Positions 29,084 through 37,986 of a stretch of DNA of 64,000 nucleotides are shown here, in pieces; the stretch's first letter is position 1; the number at the start of each line of letters is the position of its first letter. This DNA comes from Gemmatimonadota bacterium (GTDB lineage: Bacteria > Gemmatimonadota > Gemmatimonadetes > Gemmatimonadales > GWC2-71-9). The notes below the pieces were generated by a model, which was not told the DNA's origin, made no database searches, and saw only the letters and a list, made by a program, of their open reading frames with translations. The translations under genes and the position numbers were made by a program. The DNA lies in assembly GCA_003169895.1 (NCBI GenBank), contig PNAE01000007.1:906407-970406 (forward strand), written 5' to 3'.

Positions 29084-30493
29084 ATGCGCATGCTGATCCT
29101 GTTTGCCGCGTTGTTGGTGGTTGGACCGATGGCGGCACAGGCTCCCTCGGAGGCAGCACAGCACGAGGCACGCGAGATCCTGACCGAAATGGTGTCACTG
29201 AACACATCGCTCCAGCGCGGCGACGTCACGCCGCTGGCTGAAAAGCTCGCGGCGCGGTTTCGCAAGGCAGGTGTCCCCGCCGCCGACGTGCAAGTGATCG
29301 GCCCCGAGGCCAAGAACAAGAATCTGGTCGTTCGCGTTCGTGGCAAGGGCAGTGCGAGGCCGGTCGTGTTCCTGGCGCATCTCGACGTCGTCGACGCGTT
29401 GCGGGGCGACTGGTCGCTCGAGCCGTTCGCGCTGACGGAAAAGGACGGCTGGCTCTACGGCCGCGGCACCGCCGACGACAAGGGACCGGCCGCCACGCTG
29501 GTCGCTGGTGTGCTCGCCCTGGTCCGATCGAAGGCGGTGCCCGAACGCGACATCATCCTTGCCCTCACGTCGGGGGAGGAGAACGCTGACCTGCCGGGTG
29601 CCGCCTGGCTGGTGCATGACCACAAGCAACTGGTCGATGCAGACTGGGTCTTCAACTTCGACGCCGGCGGCCCGGCGATCGATCATGGCAAGCTTGCCTG
29701 GATCGAGTTCCAGGGAGCGGAGAAGGTCTACTGGACGGTGACGTTATCGGCGCGCAATCCCGGTGGCCATTCCTCGCTGCCGCGGGCGGACAACGCCATT
29801 TATGAATTGATAAACGCACTGCGCGGCGTCGAGGCCGTGTCGTTCCCGGTGGACCTTACCGAGGTCGCGCGCGCGCAACTCGGCGCGCGGGCCCAGTTCG
29901 TCACGGCGCCGGAAGCCGAACTGATCCGCGCGGTGCTCAAGCAACCGCTCGATTCCGCGGCGGCGTACCGGCTCGCGCGCTTCTCACCGTCTTACTACGC
30001 GCTGCTTCGCACCACATGCGTTCCCACAATGCTCGCCGCGGGCCATGCGGAAAACGCCCTGCCGGCGCTCGCGACTGCGACGATCAACTGTCGCATCATT
30101 CCCGGTGAGAACGCAGCCGGGATCCTTCAGGTGCTGCGGCGTGCGATCCCCGACACCGGCATCGCGATCGCCGAGATTAATCCGGCGAAGCCGTCACCAC
30201 CGTCGCCGTTGCTCCCCGAGCGACTTGCGCTGGTGAAGGCCGCCATCCGCTCCACCTGGGGTCGCGACGTACCGATCTCGCCGGTGCAGGAGAATGGTGC
30301 GACAGATGGCGTTTTCTTTCGTAACGCCGGGACCCCGGTCTACGGTGTGACCGGTATCCCGATGCCCGTGGGCGAGGAACGGGAGCACGGCCGGGATGAG
30401 CGGATCCCGGTCAAGTCGTTCCGCGACGGAGTGGCGTTTTCGACGGCATTGATCGCCGGGACGGCGGGAACCCGGAAACCCAGCAGGAAGTAA
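29084..30493 (+). CDS. secreted M20-family metallopeptidase
   Basis: 469 residues with a signal peptide (MRMLILFAALLVVGPMAAQA). M20 motifs: VVFLAHLDVVDA near 95 (metal His and Asp), the bridging Asp in YGRGTADDKGP near 128, the general-base Glu pair in ALTSGEEN near 163, NFDAGGPA near 190, the dimerisation domain around ARNPGGHSSLP near 225, and the final metal His in GEEREHGRDERI near 445. It is a probable exported carboxypeptidase or aminoacylase. ATG 29084 opens the signal peptide; an in-frame GTG at 29054 would mask it. The M24 gene follows 25 nt downstream. Confidence 0.88.
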   Translation: MRMLILFAALLVVGPMAAQAPSEAAQHEAREILTEMVSLNTSLQRGDVTPLAEKLAARFRKAGVPAADVQVIGPEAKNKNLVVRVRGKGSARPVVFLAHLDVVDALRGDWSLEPFALTEKDGWLYGRGTADDKGPAATLVAGVLALVRSKAVPERDIILALTSGEENADLPGAAWLVHDHKQLVDADWVFNFDAGGPAIDHGKLAWIEFQGAEKVYWTVTLSARNPGGHSSLPRADNAIYELINALRGVEAVSFPVDLTEVARAQLGARAQFVTAPEAELIRAVLKQPLDSAAAYRLARFSPSYYALLRTTCVPTMLAAGHAENALPALATATINCRIIPGENAAGILQVLRRAIPDTGIAIAEINPAKPSPPSPLLPERLALVKAAIRSTWGRDVPISPVQENGATDGVFFRNAGTPVYGVTGIPMPVGEEREHGRDERIPVKSFRDGVAFSTALIAGTAGTRKPSRK

Positions 30494-30518
30494 ACAGGAC
30501 CTACGGTCGGAGGCGGTC

Positions 30519-31817
30519 ATGCTTTCACGGCGCAAGTTCATCGGTACGTCGTCCCTCGCGTTGGCCGGCACCGCGTGCGGTGTGGGGACCCGGGGGAAGA
30601 TCCAACCCGGCGCGACACCGGTCGACACGAAATTGCCGCCCAGCATTGCAGCGCTGGCGTCGATGCGGAGCCAGGCAACCCCGATCGCTGTCGCTGAGCG
30701 CCGCGCGCGCCTCGACCGCGCCCGGGCGCTCATGGGCGAGAACCATCTCGACGCCATCATCCTCGGCGGCGGCACGTCGCTGGTCTACTTCACCGGGATG
30801 CGATGGGGGAACAGTGAACGCCTGACCTGCGTCGTCATTCCCGCGCGGGGCGAGGCGTTCGTCGTGACGCCCATGTTCGAGGAGGAGCGGACGCTCGAAC
30901 AGGCCCGCACCGGTCCGCTGGGGACCGGAACCCAGGTGCTCACGTGGGACGAGGATCAGAGTCCGTACCAACGGGTGGCCGAGGGGCTCAAGTCGGCGGG
31001 CCTCACGACGGGCAGGGTCGGCATCGAGGAAACCGTGAAGTACGTGTTCGCCGACGCGATTGCACAGGCGAGTCCCGCGCTTCACATCGCCAGCGCGACA
31101 CCGGTCACGGCCGGATGCCGCATGATCAAGGACCCGCATGAGCTGGCGCTGATGCGCCTGGCCAACCAGGTCACGCTCAAGGCGTACGAAGCGGTGTACC
31201 ACGCCACCCAGCCGGGAATGACGCAGGACGCGGTCGGCACCCTGATTGCCGCGGCCTACGGCCGGCTGGGATTCCCCGGGGATGCGACCGTGCAGGTCGG
31301 GAAATACACCGCGCTCCCGCATGGCTCGGCGACACCGCAGACGATACGTGAGGGAGCCATCATCATGATCGATGACGGCTGCACGGTGGAGGGATATCAG
31401 TCGGACATCACGCGGACCTTCGTGCTGGGCAAGGCGACGGACAAGATGAAGCGGGTGTTCGACATCGAGCACGCAGCGCAGACCGCGGCGCTCAGGGCGG
31501 CGCGCCCCGGCGTGGAAGCGCAATCAGTGGATGCCGCGGCGCGGCGTGTGATCGAGGACGCGGGATACGGGCCCGGCTACAAGTACTTCTCACACCGCGT
31601 GGGTCACGGCATCGGCATGGACGGGCACGAGTGGCCGTATCTGGTCAAGGGCAACACGCTCAGGCTGCAGCCTGGCATGACCTTCAGTGATGAACCCGGC
31701 ATCTACATCCAGGGCGAGTTCGGCGTCCGGCTCGAGGACGACATGCACATCACCGAAAACGCGGCCGAGCTGTTTACGCCGCAGAGCCCGAGCCTGGAGG
31801 ATCCGTTCGGGAAGTGA
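30519..31817 (+). CDS. exported M24-family aminopeptidase (Xaa-Pro type), Tat lipoprotein
   Basis: 432 residues. The N-terminus SRRKFIG is a twin-arginine motif and LAGTAC a lipobox, so it is probably exported folded and lipidated. A creatinase-like N-domain (LDAIILGGGTSLVYFTGMRW) precedes the pita-bread catalytic domain: metal ligands Asp in IMIDDGCTVEGYQSDITRTF, His in HRVGHGIGMDGHE, Glu in FSDEPGIYI and Glu in RLEDDMHI are all present. It would remove N-terminal residues before proline. It is in a unit with the M20 gene, suggesting periplasmic peptide scavenging. Confidence 0.9.
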   Translation: MLSRRKFIGTSSLALAGTACGVGTRGKIQPGATPVDTKLPPSIAALASMRSQATPIAVAERRARLDRARALMGENHLDAIILGGGTSLVYFTGMRWGNSERLTCVVIPARGEAFVVTPMFEEERTLEQARTGPLGTGTQVLTWDEDQSPYQRVAEGLKSAGLTTGRVGIEETVKYVFADAIAQASPALHIASATPVTAGCRMIKDPHELALMRLANQVTLKAYEAVYHATQPGMTQDAVGTLIAAAYGRLGFPGDATVQVGKYTALPHGSATPQTIREGAIIMIDDGCTVEGYQSDITRTFVLGKATDKMKRVFDIEHAAQTAALRAARPGVEAQSVDAAARRVIEDAGYGPGYKYFSHRVGHGIGMDGHEWPYLVKGNTLRLQPGMTFSDEPGIYIQGEFGVRLEDDMHITENAAELFTPQSPSLEDPFGK

Positions 31818-31830
31818 GACGAGAGACGAG
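31816..31830 (+). repeat. GAGACGA tract at the M24 stop
   Basis: GAGACGAGAGACGAG begins inside the M24 stop codon and fills the 16-nt gap to the convergent HlyD gene. Confidence 0.65.
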
Positions 31831-31833
31831 CGG

Positions 31834-32877
31834 TCAGGCCCTGGGGACTCGAATCGAGACTTCGACCGACATGCCCGGGCGCAGCGGATACTTCGGATCG
31901 GCCGGCGACGTGACCCGGATCCGCACCGGGACGTTCTGGACTACCTTCGTGTAGTTGCCGGTCGCGTTGTCCGGCGGCAACAGTGCGAACTTCGCGCCCG
32001 TGGCGGGTGACACACTCTCGACGACTCCGGTGAACTGCCGGCCGTCGTAGCTGTCGACCGTGAATCCGACCGAATCGCCCACTGCCAGCCGGCCGAGCCG
32101 GGTTTCCTTGACGTTGGCCGTGATCCAGATCGCATCCAGCGGCACCAGGGTCATTGTGGTCTGGCCCGGCTGCACCAGCATGCCGGGCTCGACCGTGCGC
32201 TTGGACACGATGGCCGCGAATGGCGCGGTGACGACCGCGTAGGACTGGCGCAATGTCGCGGTGGCGAGAGTGGCCCGGGCTGACGCGACCCGGGCGTCTC
32301 CGCCGGTCAGCGCAGCGCTCGCGACGCCGACCTGCGCCTTCGTCGCCGCCGCCTGGCGCTGCGCCGCCTGAAGATTCGCCGCCGCGGCGTCGGCGGCGGC
32401 CTGTGCCGCGTCCAGTTGCTGCGCCGCCACGATCTGCTTGGCGGTGAGGCCCCGAATGCGTTCGAGGTCGGCGGACGCCTTGCGATACGCCGCCGCCGCG
32501 CTGGTGACTGCGGCCTCGGCGCCGGATGCGGTGGCCTCGGCGGCGGTGACCTGCGCCGCCAGTTGTCCCGCCTGGTGTCCGCTGCCGGCCATCGCCACGG
32601 CGGAGGCGAGATCCGCCGTGGCCTTGGCGACGTCCGCGTCGAGGTCGCGCGCATCGAGCACCAGCAAGGTGTCACCGGCCTTGACCACCTGGTTGTCCTC
32701 GACCGGAACGCGGGCCACGAACGCCTGCAGCTTGCTGGCGACCGGTTCGAGGCGCCCGTCGACCTCCGCGTTGTCAGTGGTCACATGACCGCGCGAGTAG
32801 AGATACATCTTGCCGCCCCACACGGCGGCGCCGATGACCGCGATGCCGACGACGATGAACGGAGTCTTGCTAGCCAT
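31834..32877 (-). CDS. HlyD/EmrA-type membrane fusion protein
   Basis: 347 residues: one N-terminal membrane segment (FIVVGIAVIGAAVWGGKMYLY), a lipoyl half-motif (VTTDNAEVDGRLEPV), a long Ala/Gln coiled coil at about 90-200 (AADAAAANLQAAQRQAAATK), the second lipoyl half and a beta-barrel ending LRPGMSVEVSI. It is the periplasmic adaptor that links an inner-membrane pump to TolC. No inner-membrane transporter gene is adjacent, so it either borrows a pump elsewhere or the pump was lost. It is the last gene of the TetR-TolC-HlyD operon. Confidence 0.88.
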   Translation of the reverse strand: MASKTPFIVVGIAVIGAAVWGGKMYLYSRGHVTTDNAEVDGRLEPVASKLQAFVARVPVEDNQVVKAGDTLLVLDARDLDADVAKATADLASAVAMAGSGHQAGQLAAQVTAAEATASGAEAAVTSAAAAYRKASADLERIRGLTAKQIVAAQQLDAAQAAADAAAANLQAAQRQAAATKAQVGVASAALTGGDARVASARATLATATLRQSYAVVTAPFAAIVSKRTVEPGMLVQPGQTTMTLVPLDAIWITANVKETRLGRLAVGDSVGFTVDSYDGRQFTGVVESVSPATGAKFALLPPDNATGNYTKVVQNVPVRIRVTSPADPKYPLRPGMSVEVSIRVPRA

Positions 32878-32892
32878 CAGAAGATCCTCGTG

Positions 32893-32962
32893 TCAAAATG
32901 ACGAGAGACGAGAGACGAGAAATCCCGGAGTGGTGTCGTGCCGCTGGGTTTCTCGTCTCTCC
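32893..32962. terminator. inverted GAGACGA tracts between TolC and HlyD genes
   Basis: A perfect 13-bp inverted repeat (32910-32922 with 32949-32961) is built from the GAGACGA family, with a 26-nt loop that itself holds CCGGAG/CCGC words. It is positioned 3' of the TolC stop and upstream of the HlyD gene. It could be a partial terminator or processing site within the operon. Confidence 0.55.
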
Positions 32963-32967
32963 TGCTG

Positions 32968-34290
32968 TCAATGCACGTTGCTCAGCAATCCCATCGCTCG
33001 CGCCGCATTGATCTGTGCCGCGCCCGCCGAAAGCCGGGCCTGGATCAACGCATCATGAGCCGCGGCGACTTCCGATTGCGCGTTGGTCGTTTCTACGCTG
33101 CCGGTGACTCCCGCAGCGAAGCGCTCGCGCGCCTCCGACAGCTCTTCCTCGGCCAGGCGCACCCGGTCGTTCGCCAGGGCGAGCTGGTCGCGCGCCGACG
33201 CGAGGTCGAGCGCCGCTTCCCGCACGTCCGTCTCGATCTGCGCTTCGAGGTCGTGCAGCCGGCGCGTCTCGGCGTCGAGGCGCAGGCGCTGCTCATCGAC
33301 ACGACGTTCACGGCGGAAGCCGTCGAATAGCGACCAACTCAATCCGACACCGATGTTCCAGGTGCCCGCCAGGCTATCGATGCCGGTGCCGGAGGTCTGC
33401 ACGAATCCCGAGGCGGCAATCGACGGAATGAATTCGCTCTTGATCGCTGTGAGGCTGCGCTGCATGGCCACCTGTCGCGCGCGTTCAGCCGCGAGATCGA
33501 CGCGATGCGACCGGGCGACCGCCACTGCGGCCTCGATGTCGGTCGGGAAGGTGTCGCTGGTGATTGGCGCATCGGCTGACACCACTACGGGCGTGCCCGG
33601 CGGCAGGTCGACCGCACGCGCGAGGTCGAGGCGCGCGCGATCGCGCTCGTTGCGCGCCACGGCGGCGTCGACTCGTACCGCGGCTGCCCGCGTTTCGCTG
33701 CGGGTGCGGTCGATCCGCGGTGCGGTGCCGGCGTCGACCTGCGATCGCGCGATTTCGAGCAGTGCGAACGCGGTGACCGAGTCCTGTTCGCGGGCCGTCA
33801 CGGTCTCCTGCGCGCCGGCCAGTCGCAACCACGCGGCGCCCGCGGTCGCGGCGGCGAGGTCGCCCGCGCGCTCGGCATCGAGTCCCGCGGCGATCGCCGT
33901 GTCGCGCGCGGCACGGAGTCGCTCGATCGTGGCCCGATCGAACAGCACCTGGCTGGCGCCCAATCGCGCCCGGAACAACGTGAACGGATCGGTGATCGCA
34001 GGAAACCCGGGAATCGACAGGCCGAACTCGTGCAGGTTGAGCGTCTGTCGCTGCACCGTGCCGCTGCCTTCGACCTGCGGCAGCAACGCGGCACCCTGTT
34101 CCCGCTGGCGCACGCGGGTTCCCTCGGCGGACAACTGCGCCAGTGCCGCCTGCAGCCCGTTACTGCGGCCGCGAGCCAATGCCTGGCCGAGCGTCATGGT
34201 GACCGATTGCGGCGGTGCCTGTCCTTCCGCCGGGAGCATCCGGCCCATGACGAGGCAGGCCGCCAGCGCGCCCGATCGCCGGACGATCAT
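32968..34290 (-). CDS. TolC-family outer membrane efflux protein
   Basis: 440 residues beginning MIVRRSGALAACLVMGRMLP, a signal peptide ending near EGQA. Two repeated outer-membrane efflux domains follow (TMTLGQALARGRSNGLQAA near 30; AVAVARSHRVDLAAERARQV near 250), with long Ala/Arg-rich helices and the conserved NIGVGLSWSLFDGF near 335. It forms the outer-membrane channel. The start lies 11 nt after the tetR stop. The open frame continues upstream through tetR in another phase, which is not coding. Confidence 0.88.
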   Translation of the reverse strand: MIVRRSGALAACLVMGRMLPAEGQAPPQSVTMTLGQALARGRSNGLQAALAQLSAEGTRVRQREQGAALLPQVEGSGTVQRQTLNLHEFGLSIPGFPAITDPFTLFRARLGASQVLFDRATIERLRAARDTAIAAGLDAERAGDLAAATAGAAWLRLAGAQETVTAREQDSVTAFALLEIARSQVDAGTAPRIDRTRSETRAAAVRVDAAVARNERDRARLDLARAVDLPPGTPVVVSADAPITSDTFPTDIEAAVAVARSHRVDLAAERARQVAMQRSLTAIKSEFIPSIAASGFVQTSGTGIDSLAGTWNIGVGLSWSLFDGFRRERRVDEQRLRLDAETRRLHDLEAQIETDVREAALDLASARDQLALANDRVRLAEEELSEARERFAAGVTGSVETTNAQSEVAAAHDALIQARLSAGAAQINAARAMGLLSNVH

Positions 34291-34301
34291 CCGCTTGGTT
34301 C

Positions 34302-35054
34302 TCACCGCTTGCGCCCTTTCGCCTTGCCGCGCTTGTGCGCGGTTGCCGTGCCGCTGGTGCCGGCCCGTGCGGTCTTCGCCTTGTTTGCCGTCTTCCTGCC
34401 ATGGCGGTTTGCTCGCGCCACGACCGGCTTGCCGATGCCGTGGAGGACGAGCGTCAGCATCACCTCGCACAGTCCATCGGGTGACGGCGCGGCCCGGTCG
34501 AGGTCGCCAAAGAGGAACCGGGTCTGGTTCAATTGCATGACAAGCGACGGCACCAATCTCGGCACGATGACCGTCGCTTCGCGGCGGAACTCGCCGTTGG
34601 CGACTCCGTGCGCGGCGATGCTGTGCAGCAAGCGGCGGTGCCGCTGGACGACCTGCTCGAAGTAGAAGCGGCGCACCTCGGGGAATTGCGTCAGCTCGGC
34701 TTGCACCAGGCGCGCCATGCGAACCATGTCGGGTCGCGACATCGCGTCCCACATCAGATGGACCACCTTCACGAGCAATTCGGACGCCGATCCGGCGTGG
34801 GTCCGGGCCATGGCCTCGGCGGATGCGATCAGCGCGACGACCTTGGTTTCCACGACGGCGCGAAACAGGTCGTCTTTCGAGGCGAAGTAGAGGTAGACGG
34901 TGCCCTTCGACACGCCGGCCCGCGCCGCGACCTCCTCCAGCGTGGTGGCGCGAAAGCCGCGCTCGCCGAAGACGGCCAGCGCCGCTTCCAGCAGCTCCTC
35001 CGGGCGCGCCTCCGGCCGGCGATGGAAGCGGGGGACAGCGGTCGCAGTGGCCAA
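34302..35054 (-). CDS. TetR-family repressor of the efflux operon
   Basis: 250 residues from a TTG start. Residues 18-62 are the TetR DNA-binding domain (EELLEAALAVFGERGFRATT, VAARAGVSKGTVYLYFASKD), followed by a helical ligand domain of about 150 residues and a basic, Ala/Lys-rich tail of some 35 residues (KTANKAKTARAGTSGTATAH) like a histone-type tail, unusual for TetR. It is first in the operon with TolC and HlyD, so it likely represses its own operon through the palindrome at 35069-35088. Confidence 0.88.
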   Translation of the reverse strand: MATATAVPRFHRRPEARPEELLEAALAVFGERGFRATTLEEVAARAGVSKGTVYLYFASKDDLFRAVVETKVVALIASAEAMARTHAGSASELLVKVVHLMWDAMSRPDMVRMARLVQAELTQFPEVRRFYFEQVVQRHRRLLHSIAAHGVANGEFRREATVIVPRLVPSLVMQLNQTRFLFGDLDRAAPSPDGLCEVMLTLVLHGIGKPVVARANRHGRKTANKAKTARAGTSGTATAHKRGKAKGRKR

Positions 35055-35068
35055 GGGCAGCTCCGTTG

Positions 35069-35088
35069 ATTACTGACTGGTCAGTAAT
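35069..35088. promoter_or_regulatory. TetR operator palindrome
   Basis: ATTACTGACTGGTCAGTAAT is palindromic at 9 of 10 base pairs. It lies 14 bp upstream of the tetR start within an AT-rich patch that probably contains the promoter. The shape matches TetR sites with TGAC(n)GTCA half-sites. Confidence 0.75.
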
Positions 35089-35212
35089 ATAGATTGCGGC
35101 AATCACCGGTCAAGGAGCGGCGAGAGATTCGCGTCTCTCGTGTCGCTTCTCTCTTCTCTCTTGCCTCTTTCTGCTCTACATTGATCTCAACCTACCGGGA
35201 GGCCACTCGCCC

Positions 35213-36334
35213 ATGACGGAGCCCTTTCTCAGCTCCGATGAGTATGATGAGCAGGCCCACCAGTTGTACAACGAAGCGCGATACGATGCCGCACTCGACC
35301 TCCTCCGGGAGGGACTGGTCCGCTATCCCCAGGCGGTCGAGCTCCATGTCGGCATCGGCTACGCCCAGCTCGCCCGCGAGGAGTATGCGTGGGCGCGCTC
35401 GGCGTTCGACCGCGCGCTGGCGATCGACGCCGAGCACGAAGACGCGCTTGCCGGCCTGGGCGAGACGTTGTTGGTGCTGGGACAGCTCGAAGGCGCGCTG
35501 CGCACGTTCCAGCGGCTTCTCGATCTCGGCTTTGGCGACGATCATGAACTGATGCTGCAGGTCGGTCGCGCGCTGTTTCGCGAGGGATTTTTCGTCGAAG
35601 CGCGCCGCTTCCTGGAGCTGTGCCGCGAGGCACATCCCGCGTCGGTCGAGGTCTGCGCTTCGCTGGGATATACCGCGCATCGCCTCGGCATGGATGCCGA
35701 CGCGTTCTACTGGCTGCGCCGTGCCCTCGAGCTGGAGCCGGAGTATCCCGAGCCGAGGATCTACCTCGCCAACATCCTGTACGATCGCGGCGAGATCCCG
35801 GCGGCCCTGCTGCACTTCGCGCGGGTCAAGCCCGAGGACCACTTCGACGACCTCGGCGTCTGGCGCACGATCGAGCTCCTGAAGGCTGCGCGCAACGCCG
35901 GCGATACCGATCCGGAAGTCCGGCCCTGGCTCGCGCGACTGGCCGAGCTCGGCCGCGATGCTGATGCCGAGGACCTGGTGCTCGCGGAGATCGAGAGCCT
36001 GCAGCCCGACGGCACATCGCGCGATCCCCACCAGCTGGAACTGTTCGGCACGCTGATGCGCGACGTTCCCGGCATGCAGAAGCGGCCGGTGCTGACGTCC
36101 GGCGTACATGTCATCGAGACGCTCGGCGGGCTCACCCTGCGTGGCACGTGGGATGAACTGGTGGTCCACCTGCAGACTGCCGAAGGCGCCTGGGCCGATG
36201 GCACCCTGCAGGAGTTCATGCAGGTGTTCGCCCGGCGCGGCACCGCAGAAACCGGGGTCAGGATTCCCGTCGGCAACTCCGAGGCGTTCCTGCGCGGCGC
36301 GGCCGCCGCCGGCGTCATCCGGATCCTCCAATGA
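35213..36334 (+). CDS. tetratricopeptide-repeat protein
   Basis: 373 residues with several TPR units in the first 200 (AHQLYNEARYDAALDLLREG, VELHVGIGYAQLAREEYAWA, ALDIDAEHEDALAGLGETLL-like, YWLRRALELEPEYPEPRIYL), then a C-terminal domain without repeats (TLGGLTLRGTWDELVVHLQT). There is no signal peptide. It overlaps the ABC ATPase gene by 4 nt (ATGA), so it is translated with the transporter and may be an assembly or regulatory partner. The upstream region holds a CGAGAGA/TCTCTCG hairpin near 35121-35140. Confidence 0.85.
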   Translation: MTEPFLSSDEYDEQAHQLYNEARYDAALDLLREGLVRYPQAVELHVGIGYAQLAREEYAWARSAFDRALAIDAEHEDALAGLGETLLVLGQLEGALRTFQRLLDLGFGDDHELMLQVGRALFREGFFVEARRFLELCREAHPASVEVCASLGYTAHRLGMDADAFYWLRRALELEPEYPEPRIYLANILYDRGEIPAALLHFARVKPEDHFDDLGVWRTIELLKAARNAGDTDPEVRPWLARLAELGRDADAEDLVLAEIESLQPDGTSRDPHQLELFGTLMRDVPGMQKRPVLTSGVHVIETLGGLTLRGTWDELVVHLQTAEGAWADGTLQEFMQVFARRGTAETGVRIPVGNSEAFLRGAAAAGVIRILQ

Positions 36335-37239
36335 TCCGCTTCGAGTCGGTCAGCAAGACCTACACGGCGCTGGTGACGCGCCGGCGCGTCCCTGCGTTGG
36401 CCGACTTCTCGATGGAGATGAACGCTGGCGAGGTCATCGGCATCGCCGGGCCGAACGGTGCCGGCAAGTCGACGCTCATCTCGCTCGTGCTCGGGTTTCT
36501 GGATCCTACCGTCGGACGCGTCACCATCGATGGCAAGAGCCCGCGAACGTACGTGGAGCACTTCGGAATTGGTTACCTGACCGAGCTGGTCACCCTTCCC
36601 CCGACGTGGAAGGTCGCGCCGGCGTTGCGGCGCATGGCGGTGCTCTCCGGGGTCGCCGCGGCCGAACTCGATGCCCGGGTATCGGCGATCCAGACCGAAC
36701 TCGGGCTCGACGAACACGCGGCCAAGACGGTGAAGCAGCTGTCGAAGGGCAACTTGCAGCGGCTGGGCCTGGGGCAGGCGTTGCTCGGCGAGTTCGACAT
36801 TGTCGTGCTGGACGAACCGACCCACGGTCTTGATCCCCTGTGGACCCAGCGCTTTCGCGACGTGGTGGCGCAACTGCGCCGGCCGGACCGGCTGATCCTG
36901 ATTGCGTCCCACAACCTCGACGAACTCGAGCGCCTCGCTGATCGCGTGGCGATCCTGAACAAGGGCCAATTACAGCGGATCGTCGAACACGGTGAGGGCA
37001 CGGCCCCGATGTCCGCGATGTCGTGGCGGATAGCCTTCGAGGAATCGCCCGAAGTCGCGGCCGTGTTTCCCGGCGCGAAGCCCGTGGAAGGTCGACCAGG
37101 CGTGTGGCGCGTCTCGGCCACTCGGGCCCAGATGAGCGTCGGGCTGAGCCTGCTGCTCGCCGGCGGTGCGATCCTGGTGGAGTGCGCGCCCGAAGAGAGC
37201 AGCCTCGAGACCGCATTTCGCGCGGCGGTGCAGGAATGA
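36331..37239 (+). CDS. ABC transporter ATP-binding protein
   Basis: 302 residues. Walker A GPNGAGKS near 45, signature LSKGNLQRLGLG near 140, Walker B VVLDEPTHGLDP near 160 and the switch His in IASHNLDELE near 190 are all present, plus a C-terminal domain of about 80 residues typical of CcmA/NatA-like exporters. It powers the permease encoded next (4-nt overlap). The substrate is not evident. Confidence 0.9.
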   Translation: MIRFESVSKTYTALVTRRRVPALADFSMEMNAGEVIGIAGPNGAGKSTLISLVLGFLDPTVGRVTIDGKSPRTYVEHFGIGYLTELVTLPPTWKVAPALRRMAVLSGVAAAELDARVSAIQTELGLDEHAAKTVKQLSKGNLQRLGLGQALLGEFDIVVLDEPTHGLDPLWTQRFRDVVAQLRRPDRLILIASHNLDELERLADRVAILNKGQLQRIVEHGEGTAPMSAMSWRIAFEESPEVAAVFPGAKPVEGRPGVWRVSATRAQMSVGLSLLLAGGAILVECAPEESSLETAFRAAVQE

Positions 37240-37982
37240 GCCGCGATGAGTCGCCCCTGCGTTACATGCCGTGGTTCATACGGGACGCGATCGTGTGGCC
37301 GTTCCGCGTGTTCGTGGTCACGTCCGTGGTCATCGACCTGCTGGTCTGGCGGTTCGCCACAAACACGCACATGCGTGGCCCGGGTCCCGACGGCGCCTTG
37401 CTGGACATGCCGCACGGCCTGCAGGTCGCGATTTGGTCGAGCGGATTGACGATCGCGATCCTGATGACCGTCGGTGGCATCGTGGGCACCGACCTCGAGC
37501 GCGGGTACTATCGCTCATTGTTCAGCAAGCCGATGTCGCCGGCCTGGTATTACCTGCAGCGATTCCTGGTCGGTGCCGCGGTGATCCTGCTGACGCCCCT
37601 GGTCCTTGGAGTGGGCCTCGCCCTCGCGCTCCGCAGCAACATGGGGCTGACGTGGCATCTTATTGGGCAGATCGGACTGAGCTATCTCCTGGTGGGGAGC
37701 GCCACGTTCCTCGTGTCGCGCTTTTCGTCGAAGGGCTGGTTGTTCGTGTTCCTGGCCAGCGTCCTCGAGAGCGTGCTGTCACATGTCACGATGGTGCCCG
37801 GTGTGCCAGCGTGGTTGAAGGTATTGCACCAGGCGCTGCCGCCTTTCGAACTGACGCAACCCGCCCTGCCGGTGCCAAGCGGCGGGGCTCTCTGGCATGT
37901 TGTCGCGTATGGCGCGGTAATGCTCGCGCTGGCGCTGACCCTGCTGCGAACCCGGCCGCTCGGAAACGGCATCACCAGTTGA
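37236..37982 (+). CDS. ABC transporter permease
   Basis: 248 residues with about six membrane segments (FRVFVVTSVVIDLLVWRF, IWSSGLTIAILMTVGGIVG, FLVGAAVILLTPLVLGVGLA and three more). An ABC-2-like layout: the loop after the second helix has LERGYYRSLFSKPMSPAWYY, typical of these permeases. Start ATG overlaps the ATPase stop. A complete half-transporter pair with the preceding gene. Confidence 0.85.
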   Translation: MSRDESPLRYMPWFIRDAIVWPFRVFVVTSVVIDLLVWRFATNTHMRGPGPDGALLDMPHGLQVAIWSSGLTIAILMTVGGIVGTDLERGYYRSLFSKPMSPAWYYLQRFLVGAAVILLTPLVLGVGLALALRSNMGLTWHLIGQIGLSYLLVGSATFLVSRFSSKGWLFVFLASVLESVLSHVTMVPGVPAWLKVLHQALPPFELTQPALPVPSGGALWHVVAYGAVMLALALTLLRTRPLGNGITS

Positions 37983-37986
37983 GTGT

